Origin: Rhizobium brockwellii
Lineage (GTDB): Bacteria; Pseudomonadota; Alphaproteobacteria; Rhizobiales; Rhizobiaceae
Assembly: GCF_000769405.2 (NCBI RefSeq)
Contig: NZ_CP053439.1
Coordinates: 3,348,001-3,412,000, forward strand
Direction of reading: 5' to 3'
DNA length: 64,000 nucleotides
Positions 23,575 to 32,010 of this stretch are shown here, piece by piece. Under the pieces are notes generated by a model. The model saw only the letters and a program-made list of their open reading frames with translations. It made no database searches and had not been told where the DNA came from. The stretch's first letter is position 1; every line of letters starts with the position of its first letter. The translations under genes and the position numbers were made by a program.

Positions 23575-26138
23575 GCGGCACGCACGAACCGGTCGATCTC
23601 ACCAATTGCGACCGTGAGCCGATCCACCAGCTCGGCTCGGTCCAGCCCTTCGGCTTTCTGTTGGCGGTATCCTCAGACTGGATCGTCATGCGCGCCTCCG
23701 CAAATCTGGCGGAGTTTCTCGGAGTGACAGAGGTCAACGCGATCGGCCGTCCTGTTCTCTCTCTGATTACACCCGAAGCACTCCACACAATCCGCAACAA
23801 GCTTACCACGTTGCGCGGTTCGGACGTCGTCGAGCGCATTTTCGGCATTGCCCTGATGCACGATCAAAACAGGTTCGACCTTGCCGTGCACCTGAACGGA
23901 GGTCAGGTCATCATCGAAGGCGAGCGCTGCCAGGAAGACAGGCACGACGCCGCGTCACTCTCGATGCGCAGCATGATGTCCCGCCTCGACCACACGGAAA
24001 CACTGGAAGCTTTCTTCCGTGAGGGTGCAAGACAGGCGCGCGCGCTCACCGGTTTCGATCGGGTCATGGTCTATCGTTTCGACGAAAGCGGTTCCGGCGA
24101 GGTCGTGGCGGAAGCCGCCCGGGCCGGCATCGGATCGTTCCTCGGGCTGCACTATCCGGCTTCCGACATTCCGGTACAGGCGCGCGCCCTTTATCTGCGC
24201 AACCTGTTCCGTATCATTGCTGATGTCGACGCCGTCCCGGTCCCGATCCTGCCGCCGCTCGATGAGCACGGTCAGCCGCTTGACCTCTCCATGTCGGTCT
24301 TGCGTTCGATCTCGCCGATACACATCGAATATTTGAAAAACATGGGCGTTGGCGCTTCGCTCTCCATATCGATCGTTGTCGACGGTAGGCTCTGGGGCCT
24401 GTTTGCCTGCCATCATTACGGCCCGCGGCTGCCTTCGGCCCAAAGCCGCTCTACTGCCGAACTCTTCGGCCAGATGTTTGCGTCGCGCCTTGAAAGCCGC
24501 GAACGGCGACTGGCTCTCGACTACGAGACCAAGGCGCGGCGCATTGCCGACCGGCTTCTCACCTCCGTCGCAGACAATGCGAGCCTGCTCGACGATCCGG
24601 CCTGGCTGATCGAGGCGCTCGCCGACGCCATTCCTGCCGACGGGATCGGCGTCTGGATCAACGGCCGGCTGGCACTTGCCGGCATCGGGCCGGATGAGAG
24701 AAGTTTCGCAGCCCTCGTCCGTCACCTCAACCGCAACGCCGCCGGCCGCATCTATGCCGTGGACAGGCTCGCGGAAGCCTATCCGGATCTTGAGGTCGAC
24801 GATGCGGTGGCAGGCATGCTCGCCATCCCGATCTCGCGTTCGCCGCGCGATTATGTCGTGCTTTTCCGTCAGGAATTGGTGCGAACAGTTCGCTGGGGCG
24901 GCGATCCCCACAAGCCGGTGGAATACGGTCCGAATGGCCCGCGGCTGACGCCGCGCAAGAGTTTCGAAGCCTGGTCGGAACTGGTGCGCGGCCGCTCCCT
25001 CCCCTTCACCGAGGCCGAGCGCCGTGTCGCCGAAACGATCCGCGTCACATTGATCGAGGTGGTGTTGCGCCTCACCGACGAGGTCAGCATGGCGCGCCAG
25101 ACGGCAAACGAGCGCCAGGAACTGCTGATCGCCGAGCTGAACCACCGCGTCCGCAACATACTGAGCCTTATCACCGGCATCATCCGGCAGTCGCAGGCAA
25201 CGTCGGTCGGCCTTGGCGACTACATCCGCCAGCTCGAGGGCCGCATCCAGTCGCTCGCCCGCGCCCATGACCAGATCACCCGCGATCACTGGGCGCCCGC
25301 TTCGCTCCGGCAATTGCTGCTGGCAGAGACCGCCGCCTATCTCGGGAAAAATGCGCAACGCATCCAGATGGGCGGCGAGGACGTGCTGCTGGAACCGCAG
25401 GCCTTTTCCACCGCCGCCCTTGTCTTCCACGAGCTGATGACCAACAGCGCCAAATATGGCAGCCTTTCCGGCACCGGCAGCGGCACGGTCCAACTTGGCT
25501 GGCACCGCGACGACGAGGGCAATCTGCGTATCGGCTGGCGCGAAAAGCATGGTCCGCCCGTCGTCGAACCCAAACGCCACGGCTTCGGTTCGACCATCAT
25601 CCGCCGCTCGATCCCCTATGACCTCGGCGGCAAGGCGGAGGTCCGCTACCTCAGGGATGGGCTCGAGGCGGATTTCTGCATTCCGGCGCGACATGTCGTC
25701 GGCCCGGCGAGCGAACGGTCAAATCCGGCTCCGGTCGGAACGACCGAACCCAGGACCAATCCCGACGATCAGCCGCTCTCCGGCCTGAACGTGCTGTTGG
25801 TGGAAAACAATCTGATCATCGCCATGGATGGGGAGGACATCCTGCGCCGCCTGGGCGCCGACGTCGCTACGGCGCCAAGTGTCACTGAGGCGATCGAAAT
25901 TCTGGCAGGCCAGTCCTTCGATCTGGCGCTTCTCGATGTCAATCTTGGCGATGAGACGAGTTTCGGAATTGCCGACCGGCTGGCAGCCGAAGGCGTGCCC
26001 TTCGTTTTTGCCACGGGCTATGGGGAGGGCATCGCTCAGGCAAACAGCCACTCGGACGCGCCCGTGCTACAGAAACCTTATACGATGGAAGGCGTGACGA
26101 ATATTCTTGCCCGGGTGCCGCTTCGCAGGAGCGGGTAA
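23571..26138 (+). CDS. bphP: Bacteriophytochrome with HWE kinase and C-terminal receiver domain
   Basis: An 855-residue light sensor. PAS (about 15-120), GAF (about 140-310, with PASDIPVQARALYLRN) and PHY (about 320-500) form the photosensory core; C13 in TNCDREPIH is the biliverdin-attachment cysteine. Next come an HWE/HisKA_2 kinase with phosphorylation H525 (ELNHRVRNILSLI), an ATPase domain, and a receiver domain (about 738-850) with phosphoacceptor D789 and a PFVFATGYGEG segment of the FATGUY type. The fused receiver makes it a hybrid kinase. The upstream overlapping heme oxygenase supplies the chromophore. Output is unknown; the kinase class is the one that feeds PhyR, which is encoded 9 kb away. 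Confidence 0.92.
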   Translation: MSGTHEPVDLTNCDREPIHQLGSVQPFGFLLAVSSDWIVMRASANLAEFLGVTEVNAIGRPVLSLITPEALHTIRNKLTTLRGSDVVERIFGIALMHDQNRFDLAVHLNGGQVIIEGERCQEDRHDAASLSMRSMMSRLDHTETLEAFFREGARQARALTGFDRVMVYRFDESGSGEVVAEAARAGIGSFLGLHYPASDIPVQARALYLRNLFRIIADVDAVPVPILPPLDEHGQPLDLSMSVLRSISPIHIEYLKNMGVGASLSISIVVDGRLWGLFACHHYGPRLPSAQSRSTAELFGQMFASRLESRERRLALDYETKARRIADRLLTSVADNASLLDDPAWLIEALADAIPADGIGVWINGRLALAGIGPDERSFAALVRHLNRNAAGRIYAVDRLAEAYPDLEVDDAVAGMLAIPISRSPRDYVVLFRQELVRTVRWGGDPHKPVEYGPNGPRLTPRKSFEAWSELVRGRSLPFTEAERRVAETIRVTLIEVVLRLTDEVSMARQTANERQELLIAELNHRVRNILSLITGIIRQSQATSVGLGDYIRQLEGRIQSLARAHDQITRDHWAPASLRQLLLAETAAYLGKNAQRIQMGGEDVLLEPQAFSTAALVFHELMTNSAKYGSLSGTGSGTVQLGWHRDDEGNLRIGWREKHGPPVVEPKRHGFGSTIIRRSIPYDLGGKAEVRYLRDGLEADFCIPARHVVGPASERSNPAPVGTTEPRTNPDDQPLSGLNVLLVENNLIIAMDGEDILRRLGADVATAPSVTEAIEILAGQSFDLALLDVNLGDETSFGIADRLAAEGVPFVFATGYGEGIAQANSHSDAPVLQKPYTMEGVTNILARVPLRRSG

Positions 26139-26143
26139 AACCC

Positions 26144-26794
26144 TCACCCTCCGAGAGGATCCGGTCGCAGCCCGCCGATGAAGAGCTGTTCCAGAAACCG
26201 CGCCGCATCCTCGAAGCGCCCTTCGCCCGAATGTTCCTGCCCCAGCACGGCACGCACCTGAACGTCGAAATCGGCGTAATGCTGCGTCGTCGACCAGATG
26301 GAGAAGATCAGGTGGTAGGGATCGCATTTGACGATCTTGCCTGATTTCGCCCAGGCCCGGATGACCTCCGCCTTCTCGTCGACCAGTTCCTTCAGCGGCC
26401 CCTTCAACTCGTCCTCGATATGCGGCGCACCCTGCAGCACCTCATTGGCGAAGAGCCGGCTCTCGCGGGGAAAATCGCGGGCCATCTCCAGCTTGCGGCG
26501 GATGTAGCTGCGGATTTCCGACTCCGGATTGCCCTCGGCGTTAAAGGCCCGCAACGGCTCCAGCCAGGTGTAGAGCACCCGGTCGATCAGTGCCCGGTGC
26601 ATGGCTTCCTTGGTGCGGAAATAATAGAGCAGGTTGGGTTTCGACATGCCGGCCACTTCGGCGATCTGGTCGATGGTCGAACCGCGAAAGCCGCTTGCCG
26701 AAAACACGTCGAGGGCCGCTTCCAGGATCTGCTCTTCCTTCTCCTCCTGGATTCGCGTCCGCCTCAGGGTTTTCGCTGCTCTCGGTATGGTCAC
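26144..26794 (-). CDS. rutR: RutR-like TetR family regulator of pyrimidine use
   Basis: A 216-residue TetR protein. The helix-turn-helix is at about 28-75 (STIDQIAEVAGMSKPNLLYYFRTKEAM). The C-terminal ligand domain has the RutR hallmarks SRLFANEVLQGAPH and KIVKCDPYHLIFSIWSTTQHYADFDVQVRAVLG. E. coli RutR senses uracil and thymine. Here it is divergent from the carbamoylase/dihydropyrimidinase operon, and a site close to the RutR consensus lies between them. Its stop lies close to the bphP stop (convergent). Confidence 0.9.
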   Translation of the reverse strand: MTIPRAAKTLRRTRIQEEKEEQILEAALDVFSASGFRGSTIDQIAEVAGMSKPNLLYYFRTKEAMHRALIDRVLYTWLEPLRAFNAEGNPESEIRSYIRRKLEMARDFPRESRLFANEVLQGAPHIEDELKGPLKELVDEKAEVIRAWAKSGKIVKCDPYHLIFSIWSTTQHYADFDVQVRAVLGQEHSGEGRFEDAARFLEQLFIGGLRPDPLGG

Positions 26795-27096
26795 AGGCTG
26801 TTATTTCCCCTTGAAATTCAACTTCTTCGCTCAAGTTTAGACCGGAAACGTTCCCCGCCCCTTTCTTGAGCAACTGCCCGTATTTTTATCGGCAATTTTC
26901 GTGTTTTTCGTCTTGAGCCCGGCGGTGGAAGTTGTAATGTTTACCAATCGGTCAAATTATCCGCCAGATGCAAAACAAAGGCAACTGACGATTTTCCGGC
27001 GCTCGACAAAACCAATAAGGGAGCGCAGGAAAGGACCACGGGAACAGGCGGGCATGCCCTTTGCATGACTGCCGCAAACAGGTGAGGGCATACAAA
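26795..27096. other. Divergent control region of rutR and the pyrimidine operon
   Basis: About 300 bases without a gene. Holds the RutR-like site at 26940-26955 and the ribosome site GTGAGGG for the next gene. No clear sigma-54 site was found by eye. Confidence 0.5.
26940..26955. promoter_or_regulatory. Candidate RutR operator
   Basis: TTTACCAATCGGTCAA differs at two of 14 defined positions from the E. coli RutR consensus TTGACCAnnTGGTCAA. It lies in the divergent region between rutR and the carbamoylase gene, where an operator would be expected. Confidence 0.6.
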
Positions 27097-28350
27097 ATGG
27101 TGGCAGCACCAGGCGAGAACATGCGCGTCAATGGCGACCGTCTCTGGGACAGCCTCATGGACATGGCGAAGATCGGCCCCGGCATCGCGGGCGGCAACAA
27201 TCGCCAGACACTGACGGATGCCGATGCGCAGGGCCGCAGCCTTTTCAAAAAATGGTGTGACGATGCCGGATTGACCATGGGTGTCGACCGCATGGGCACG
27301 ATGTTCGCCACCCGCCCCGGCACCGATCCCGATGCCCTGCCCGTCTATGTCGGCTCGCATCTCGACACCCAGCCGACCGGCGGCAAATATGACGGCGTGC
27401 TCGGCGTCCTTGCAGCTCTCGAAGTCGTGCGCACGATGAACGATCTCGGCATCAAGACCAAACATCCAATCGTCGTTACCAATTGGACGAATGAGGAAGG
27501 CGCGCGTTTTGCCCCTGCCATGCTGGCGTCAGGCGTCTTCGCCGGCGTGCACAGCCTGGACTTTGCCTATAATCGCAGGGACCCCGAGGGCAATCTGTTC
27601 GGCGACGAACTGAAGCGCATCGGCTGGGTCGGCGACGAAGAGGTCGGCGCTCGCAAGATGCACGCCTATTTCGAATATCACATCGAGCAGGGGCCGATTC
27701 TCGAAGCCGAGGAAAAGCAGATCGGCGTCGTCACCCATTGCCAGGGCCTCTGGTGGCTGGAATTCACGCTGACCGGCAAGGAAGCCCATACCGGTTCGAC
27801 GCCGATGAACCTGCGCGTCAATGCCGGCCTCGCCATGGCCCGCATCCTGGAGATGGTCCAGGGCGTGGCGATGGGCGAACAGCCGGGCGCCGTCGGCGGC
27901 GTCGGCCAGGTATTCTTCTCGCCAAACTCCCGCAATGTGCTGCCCGGCAAGGTGGTCTTCACCGTCGACATCCGCTCGCCCGACAAGGAGAAGCTCGACC
28001 GCATGCGGGCAAAGATCGAGGCGAAAGCGCCTGAGATCACCGATGCACTCGGTGTCGGCTGTTCCATCGAGGCGATCGGCCATTTCGAGCCGATCACCTT
28101 CGATCCGAAATTGGTCACGTCGGTGCGCGACGCCGCCGAGCGGCTCGGCTACAGCCACATGAACATCATCTCCGGCGCCGGCCACGACGCCTGCTGGGCC
28201 GCCCAGGTCGCCCCCGCGACGATGGTCATGTGCCCTTGCGTCGGCGGGCTTTCGCACAATGAGGCGGAAGAGATCTCCAAGGAGTGGGCGACGGCCGGAG
28301 CCGATGTGCTGTTTCATGCGGTAGTGGAAACGGCGGAGATTGTGGTGTGA
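27097..28350 (+). CDS. Zn-dependent amidohydrolase, beta-ureidopropionase/carbamoylase family
   Basis: A 417-residue M20-type metalloenzyme of the hydantoinase/carbamoylase family. Metal-site segments are SHLDTQPTGGKYDGVLG, TNWTNEEGARF and YHIEQGPILE; dimer-domain GKEAHTGSTPM is also present. Next to dihydropyrimidinase and RutR it should hydrolyse N-carbamoyl-beta-alanine, the last step of reductive pyrimidine breakdown (PydC role). N-carbamoyl-L-amino acids are the alternative substrate. The ATG at 27097 has a GTGAGGG ribosome site. The unknown gene that follows overlaps its stop. Confidence 0.88.
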   Translation: MVAAPGENMRVNGDRLWDSLMDMAKIGPGIAGGNNRQTLTDADAQGRSLFKKWCDDAGLTMGVDRMGTMFATRPGTDPDALPVYVGSHLDTQPTGGKYDGVLGVLAALEVVRTMNDLGIKTKHPIVVTNWTNEEGARFAPAMLASGVFAGVHSLDFAYNRRDPEGNLFGDELKRIGWVGDEEVGARKMHAYFEYHIEQGPILEAEEKQIGVVTHCQGLWWLEFTLTGKEAHTGSTPMNLRVNAGLAMARILEMVQGVAMGEQPGAVGGVGQVFFSPNSRNVLPGKVVFTVDIRSPDKEKLDRMRAKIEAKAPEITDALGVGCSIEAIGHFEPITFDPKLVTSVRDAAERLGYSHMNIISGAGHDACWAAQVAPATMVMCPCVGGLSHNEAEEISKEWATAGADVLFHAVVETAEIVV

Positions 28351-28955
28351 TGGCGCCAGACCTGCCAACGACTTATCTCGATTATGCTGATATCTTTAAG
28401 TTCGAAACTCAGCGAACAGCCGACGACCTTGCATGGGCTAATGCCAATGCGACGCCGGTGAACGAAGGTCCGTGGGACGATATACCCGGCGTGCAGATCT
28501 TCTACATTGGCATCAACACGGCAGGCGAGCGGATCAAGCTTCCGCAAATATCGAGCTTTTGGCGCTATAAACCTTCTAGCATTCAGCTGGCCGATCCAGA
28601 TGACCGGGACTCGCCCCACCAAACCTATTATGTCACTGGGCGGCCTGGCTCCATTGATATCGTTCGGATCGAACTCGGTCCTTCCATGCCCGGCATACTG
28701 ATCGAACGTCCCAAGGGCAGCCAACCCGTACAATCAACCGGGCTGATCGACGGCAAGGATTTTTACTTTCGCGAAAGCGATGGTTTTTGGTCTTTGTCTG
28801 TCGGTGGCATCGACGTCGTTGAACAGCCCGACTGGTATTGCGAGGAAAAGCACGACAAGCCGGATGAGTTGAGTGAGGAGGCCGTCTACAGCCTTATCGC
28901 CAAGGGTGCGGCGCTCTTTAGAAACGGCACGCCCACGATGGCAGTGGAGCCGTAA
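28350..28955 (+). CDS. Unknown 201-residue protein inserted in the pyrimidine operon
   Basis: No family recognised. A soluble, mixed alpha/beta-looking protein without signal peptide or membrane segments, rich in Asp, Pro and Tyr. The ATG shares one base with the stop of the carbamoylase gene, and dihydropyrimidinase follows 34 bases later, so it is embedded in the operon. Its base composition looks lower in GC than that of its neighbours by eye (not computed), which could mean later acquisition. A tie to pyrimidine use is only positional; it might also be an immunity- or SMI-type protein, but nothing shows this. Confidence 0.7.
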   Translation: MAPDLPTTYLDYADIFKFETQRTADDLAWANANATPVNEGPWDDIPGVQIFYIGINTAGERIKLPQISSFWRYKPSSIQLADPDDRDSPHQTYYVTGRPGSIDIVRIELGPSMPGILIERPKGSQPVQSTGLIDGKDFYFRESDGFWSLSVGGIDVVEQPDWYCEEKHDKPDELSEEAVYSLIAKGAALFRNGTPTMAVEP

Positions 28956-28989
28956 GACAATAAGACCGCTGGGAAAAGGAACAGCAGCC

Positions 28990-30444
28990 ATGACCACAGT
29001 CATCAAGAACGGCACCATCGTCACCGCCGACCTGACCTATAAGGCGGATGTCAAAATCGACGGCGGCAAGATCGTAGAGATTGGTCCGAACCTCTCCGGC
29101 GACGAAACACTCGACGCCTCCGGCTGTTATATCATGCCCGGCGGCATCGATCCGCACACCCATCTCGAAATGCCCTTCATGGGCACTTACTCCTCCGACG
29201 ATTTCGAGAGCGGCACGCGCGCCGCCCTTTCCGGCGGCACGACCATGGTGGTCGATTTCGCCCTGCCCGCCCCCGGCCAGTCGCTGCTCGAGGCGCTGAC
29301 CATGTGGGACAACAAATCGACCCGCGCCAACTGCGATTATTCCTTCCACATGGCGGTCACCTGGTGGAGCGAGCAGGTCTTCAAGGAGATGGAGACCATC
29401 GTCCGCGACAAGGGCATCAACACCTTCAAACACTTCATGGCCTACAAGGGCGCGCTGATGGTGGACGATGACGAGATGTTCGCGTCGTTCCAACGCTGCG
29501 CCGAACTCGGCGCCCTGCCGCTGGTGCACGCTGAAAACGGCGACGTCGTCGCCTCGATGTCGTCAAAGCTGCTGGCCGAGGGCAATAACGGCCCCGAGGC
29601 GCATGCCTATTCCCGGCCCGCCGAAGTGGAAGGTGAGGCCACCAACCGCGCCATCATGATCGCCGACATGGCCGGCTGCCCGGTCTATATCGTCCACACC
29701 TCCTGCGAACAGGCGCACGAGGCGATCCGCCGCGCCCGCGCCAAAGGCATGCGCGTCTATGGCGAACCGCTGATCCAGCACCTGACGCTCGACGAGAGCG
29801 AATATTCCAACCCCGACTGGGATCATGCGGCCCGCCGGGTGATGTCGCCGCCCTTCCGCAACAAACAGCATCAGGATTCACTCTGGGCAGGGCTTGCCTC
29901 CGGTTCGCTGCAGGTGGTCGCCACCGATCATTGCGCCTTCACCACGGCGCAGAAGCGCTTCGGCGTCGGCGATTTCACCAAGATCCCGAACGGCACCGGC
30001 GGCCTCGAAGACCGCATGCCGATGCTCTGGACGCATGGCGTCAACACTGGCCGACTGACGATGAACGAATTCGTCGCCGTCACCTCGACCAACATCGCCA
30101 AGATCCTCAACATCTATCCGAAGAAGGGCGCGATCCTTGTCGGCGCCGATGCCGACATCGTCGTCTGGGACCCGCAACGTTCCAAGACCATCTCGTCCAA
30201 GGCCCAGCAGTCGGCGATCGACTACAACGTCTTCGAAGGCAAGGAAGTGACCGGCCTGCCGCGCTATACGCTGACGCGCGGCGTTGTCGCGATCGAGGAA
30301 AACACCATCAAGACCCGCGAGGGTCACGGCGAATTTGTCAGGCGCGAGCCGGTCACGGCTGTCAGCAAGGCGCTTTCCCAGTGGAAGGACATCACCGCGC
30401 CGCGCAAGGTGACGCGTAGCGGCATTCCGGCAAGCGGCGTATGA
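28990..30444 (+). CDS. hydA: Dihydropyrimidinase (D-hydantoinase)
   Basis: A 484-residue amidohydrolase that opens 5,6-dihydrouracil/dihydrothymine to N-carbamoyl-beta-amino acids (PydB role). Zn ligands are in GGIDPHTHLEMPF (H56, H58); K153 in HFMAYKGALM is the carboxylated lysine, and further ligands are in LVHAENGD and VYIVHTSC. D of VATDHCAF completes the site. The ATG at 28990 is preceded by GGAACAGCAGCC. Together with preTA and the upstream amidohydrolase it completes the reductive pyrimidine pathway. Length is normal. Confidence 0.93.
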   Translation: MTTVIKNGTIVTADLTYKADVKIDGGKIVEIGPNLSGDETLDASGCYIMPGGIDPHTHLEMPFMGTYSSDDFESGTRAALSGGTTMVVDFALPAPGQSLLEALTMWDNKSTRANCDYSFHMAVTWWSEQVFKEMETIVRDKGINTFKHFMAYKGALMVDDDEMFASFQRCAELGALPLVHAENGDVVASMSSKLLAEGNNGPEAHAYSRPAEVEGEATNRAIMIADMAGCPVYIVHTSCEQAHEAIRRARAKGMRVYGEPLIQHLTLDESEYSNPDWDHAARRVMSPPFRNKQHQDSLWAGLASGSLQVVATDHCAFTTAQKRFGVGDFTKIPNGTGGLEDRMPMLWTHGVNTGRLTMNEFVAVTSTNIAKILNIYPKKGAILVGADADIVVWDPQRSKTISSKAQQSAIDYNVFEGKEVTGLPRYTLTRGVVAIEENTIKTREGHGEFVRREPVTAVSKALSQWKDITAPRKVTRSGIPASGV

Positions 30445-30502
30445 CGATGGCGCAAGACGATACGGCCATCAACCGGGGACCGCTGCCTCTATGCCGATAA
30501 CC

Positions 30503-30916
30503 TCACGCCGGCACCAAAGCGTCCAACTCCGGCAGAAGCACGACGCTTTCCTGCTCGTTCGGATCGGTGCGGGCGATGATCGCCGTGCACGGCGTGCTGC
30601 TGAGGTTTGCCGGCAGGTGTGGCACGCCGGCCGGGATATAGAAAAGTTCGCCGGCATGGACGATGACGTGATGCTCCAGCCGGTCTCCGTACCAGGTATG
30701 GGCCTCGCCGGAGAGCATGTAGATCGCCGTCTCGTGCGCCTCGTGCAGATGCGCCTTGGCGCGTACACCCGGCGGGATTGTCAGGAGGTGCATGCAGATG
30801 CCCTTGGCGCCGACCGTCTCGGCCGCGACCCCCTGGAAATAGCTGAGCCCCTGCTTGCCGTCATAGGCATGATTGGGGCGAACGATGTGGCAGGTGGGCT
30901 TTGATGTCACGTCCAT
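30503..30916 (-). CDS. Cupin domain protein
   Basis: A 137-residue single-domain cupin. Motif 1 (about 58-75) reads HLHEAHETAIYMLSGEAHTWYG and motif 2 GELFYIPAGVPHLPANLS; His and Glu residues could bind a metal. The start at 30916 (MDVTSKPT) has a GGAGG ribosome site; the longer frame would overlap the ABC ATPase gene. It lies opposite in direction to the flanking pyrimidine and transporter genes, between dihydropyrimidinase and the importer. Role unknown. Confidence 0.85.
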   Translation of the reverse strand: MDVTSKPTCHIVRPNHAYDGKQGLSYFQGVAAETVGAKGICMHLLTIPPGVRAKAHLHEAHETAIYMLSGEAHTWYGDRLEHHVIVHAGELFYIPAGVPHLPANLSSTPCTAIIARTDPNEQESVVLLPELDALVPA

Positions 30917-31010
30917 CCTCATCCTCCATGGAGTGTGTCGTCGATAAAACCGGCGATATTGATAGCACGCAAACCGCGTTCCCGCGGCGAAAACAAGACT
31001 GGTCGCATTG

Positions 31011-31787
31011 ATGCAAGCACCCTCCGTCGTATCCGCCAAGGATCTCTGTCTCACTTACCAGGCGAATGACGGCCCGGTGCGTGCACTGAGCAATGTCAAT
31101 CTCGATGTCCGCAAGGGCGATTTCGTCTCTTTCATCGGTCCCTCGGGCTGCGGCAAGACCACTTTCCTGCGTGTCATCGCCGATCTCGAGAAGAGCACCT
31201 CAGGCGAGATCTCGATCAACGGCATGACACCGGAAGAGGCTCGCAAGGCCCGCGCCTACGGCTATGTCTTCCAGGCGCCAGCGCTCTATCCCTGGCGCAC
31301 CATCGAAAACAACATCGCCCTGCCCTTGGAGATCATGGGCTATTCCGGCGCCGAGCGGACGCGGCGCATCGCCGAAGCGCTCGATCTCGTCAGTCTTTCG
31401 GGCTTCGAGAAGAAATTCCCCTGGCAGCTTTCCGGCGGCATGCAGCAGCGCGCCTCGATCGCCCGTGCGCTCGCCTTCGACGCCGACCTGCTGCTGATGG
31501 ATGAGCCCTTCGGCGCCCTGGACGAGATCGTCCGCGACCATCTGAACGAAGAGCTGCTGAAACTCTGGACCCGCACCAACAAGACGATCTGCTTCGTCAC
31601 CCACTCCATCCCCGAGGCGGTCTACCTCTCGACCAAGATCGTGGTGATGTCTCCGCGCCCGGGTCGCGTGACCGATGTGATCGACTCGACCCTGCCGGCC
31701 GAACGCCCGCTCGACATCCGCGAAACCCCCGAGTTCCTGGAGATTGCCCATCGCGTCCGCGAAGGGCTGAGGACTGGGCACGCATGA
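31011..31787 (+). CDS. ABC transporter ATP-binding protein (nitrate/sulfonate/pyrimidine type)
   Basis: A 258-residue ATPase of the SsuB/TauB/ThiZ group. Walker A is GPSGCGKTT, the signature LSGGMQQR, and Walker B LLLMDEPFGALDE, followed by VTHSIPEAVYLS. First gene of an importer operon with two permeases and an NMT1/THI5-like binding protein. Because it follows the rutR-dihydropyrimidinase cluster, its cargo is probably a pyrimidine or hydantoin-like compound; taurine, nitrate or thiamine precursors are other options for the family. ATG at 31011. Confidence 0.88.
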   Translation: MQAPSVVSAKDLCLTYQANDGPVRALSNVNLDVRKGDFVSFIGPSGCGKTTFLRVIADLEKSTSGEISINGMTPEEARKARAYGYVFQAPALYPWRTIENNIALPLEIMGYSGAERTRRIAEALDLVSLSGFEKKFPWQLSGGMQQRASIARALAFDADLLLMDEPFGALDEIVRDHLNEELLKLWTRTNKTICFVTHSIPEAVYLSTKIVVMSPRPGRVTDVIDSTLPAERPLDIRETPEFLEIAHRVREGLRTGHA

Positions 31788-31811
31788 GGAGCGGGAGCGT
31801 GCGCCCTGGGA

Positions 31812-31989
31812 CCACCCCCCTTTGCCCTGCCGGGCATCTCCCCCACAAGGGTGGAGATCGATATGCCGCGCCGGCTTCCCCAAACAAGGATCGCCGTTCC
31901 GTTCGCTGCAGAGCTAACAAGGAGCGAGGCGCTACCCTCCTGCCGATCTCCCCCCTTGTGGGGGAGATCGGCAGGGCAGAGGGGGGTGG
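31812..31989. repeat. 178-bp inverted-repeat element inside the importer operon
   Basis: The outer arms are 20 bases (CCACCCCCCTTTGCCCTGCC at 31812-31831 and its complement at 31970-31989) and differ at one position. Just inside, GATCTCCCCC/GGGGGAGATC-type stems repeat at both ends. It fills most of the 223 bases between the ATPase and the first permease. Looks like a non-coding rhizobial repeat. Confidence 0.8.
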
Positions 31990-32010
31990 CTGCGCGTTCG
32001 ACGCCAACCA

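Noticed and set aside
23955..25694. Long open frame on the minus strand opposite bphP
   Set aside because: Antisense shadow of a certain gene; no ribosome site or recognisable domain.
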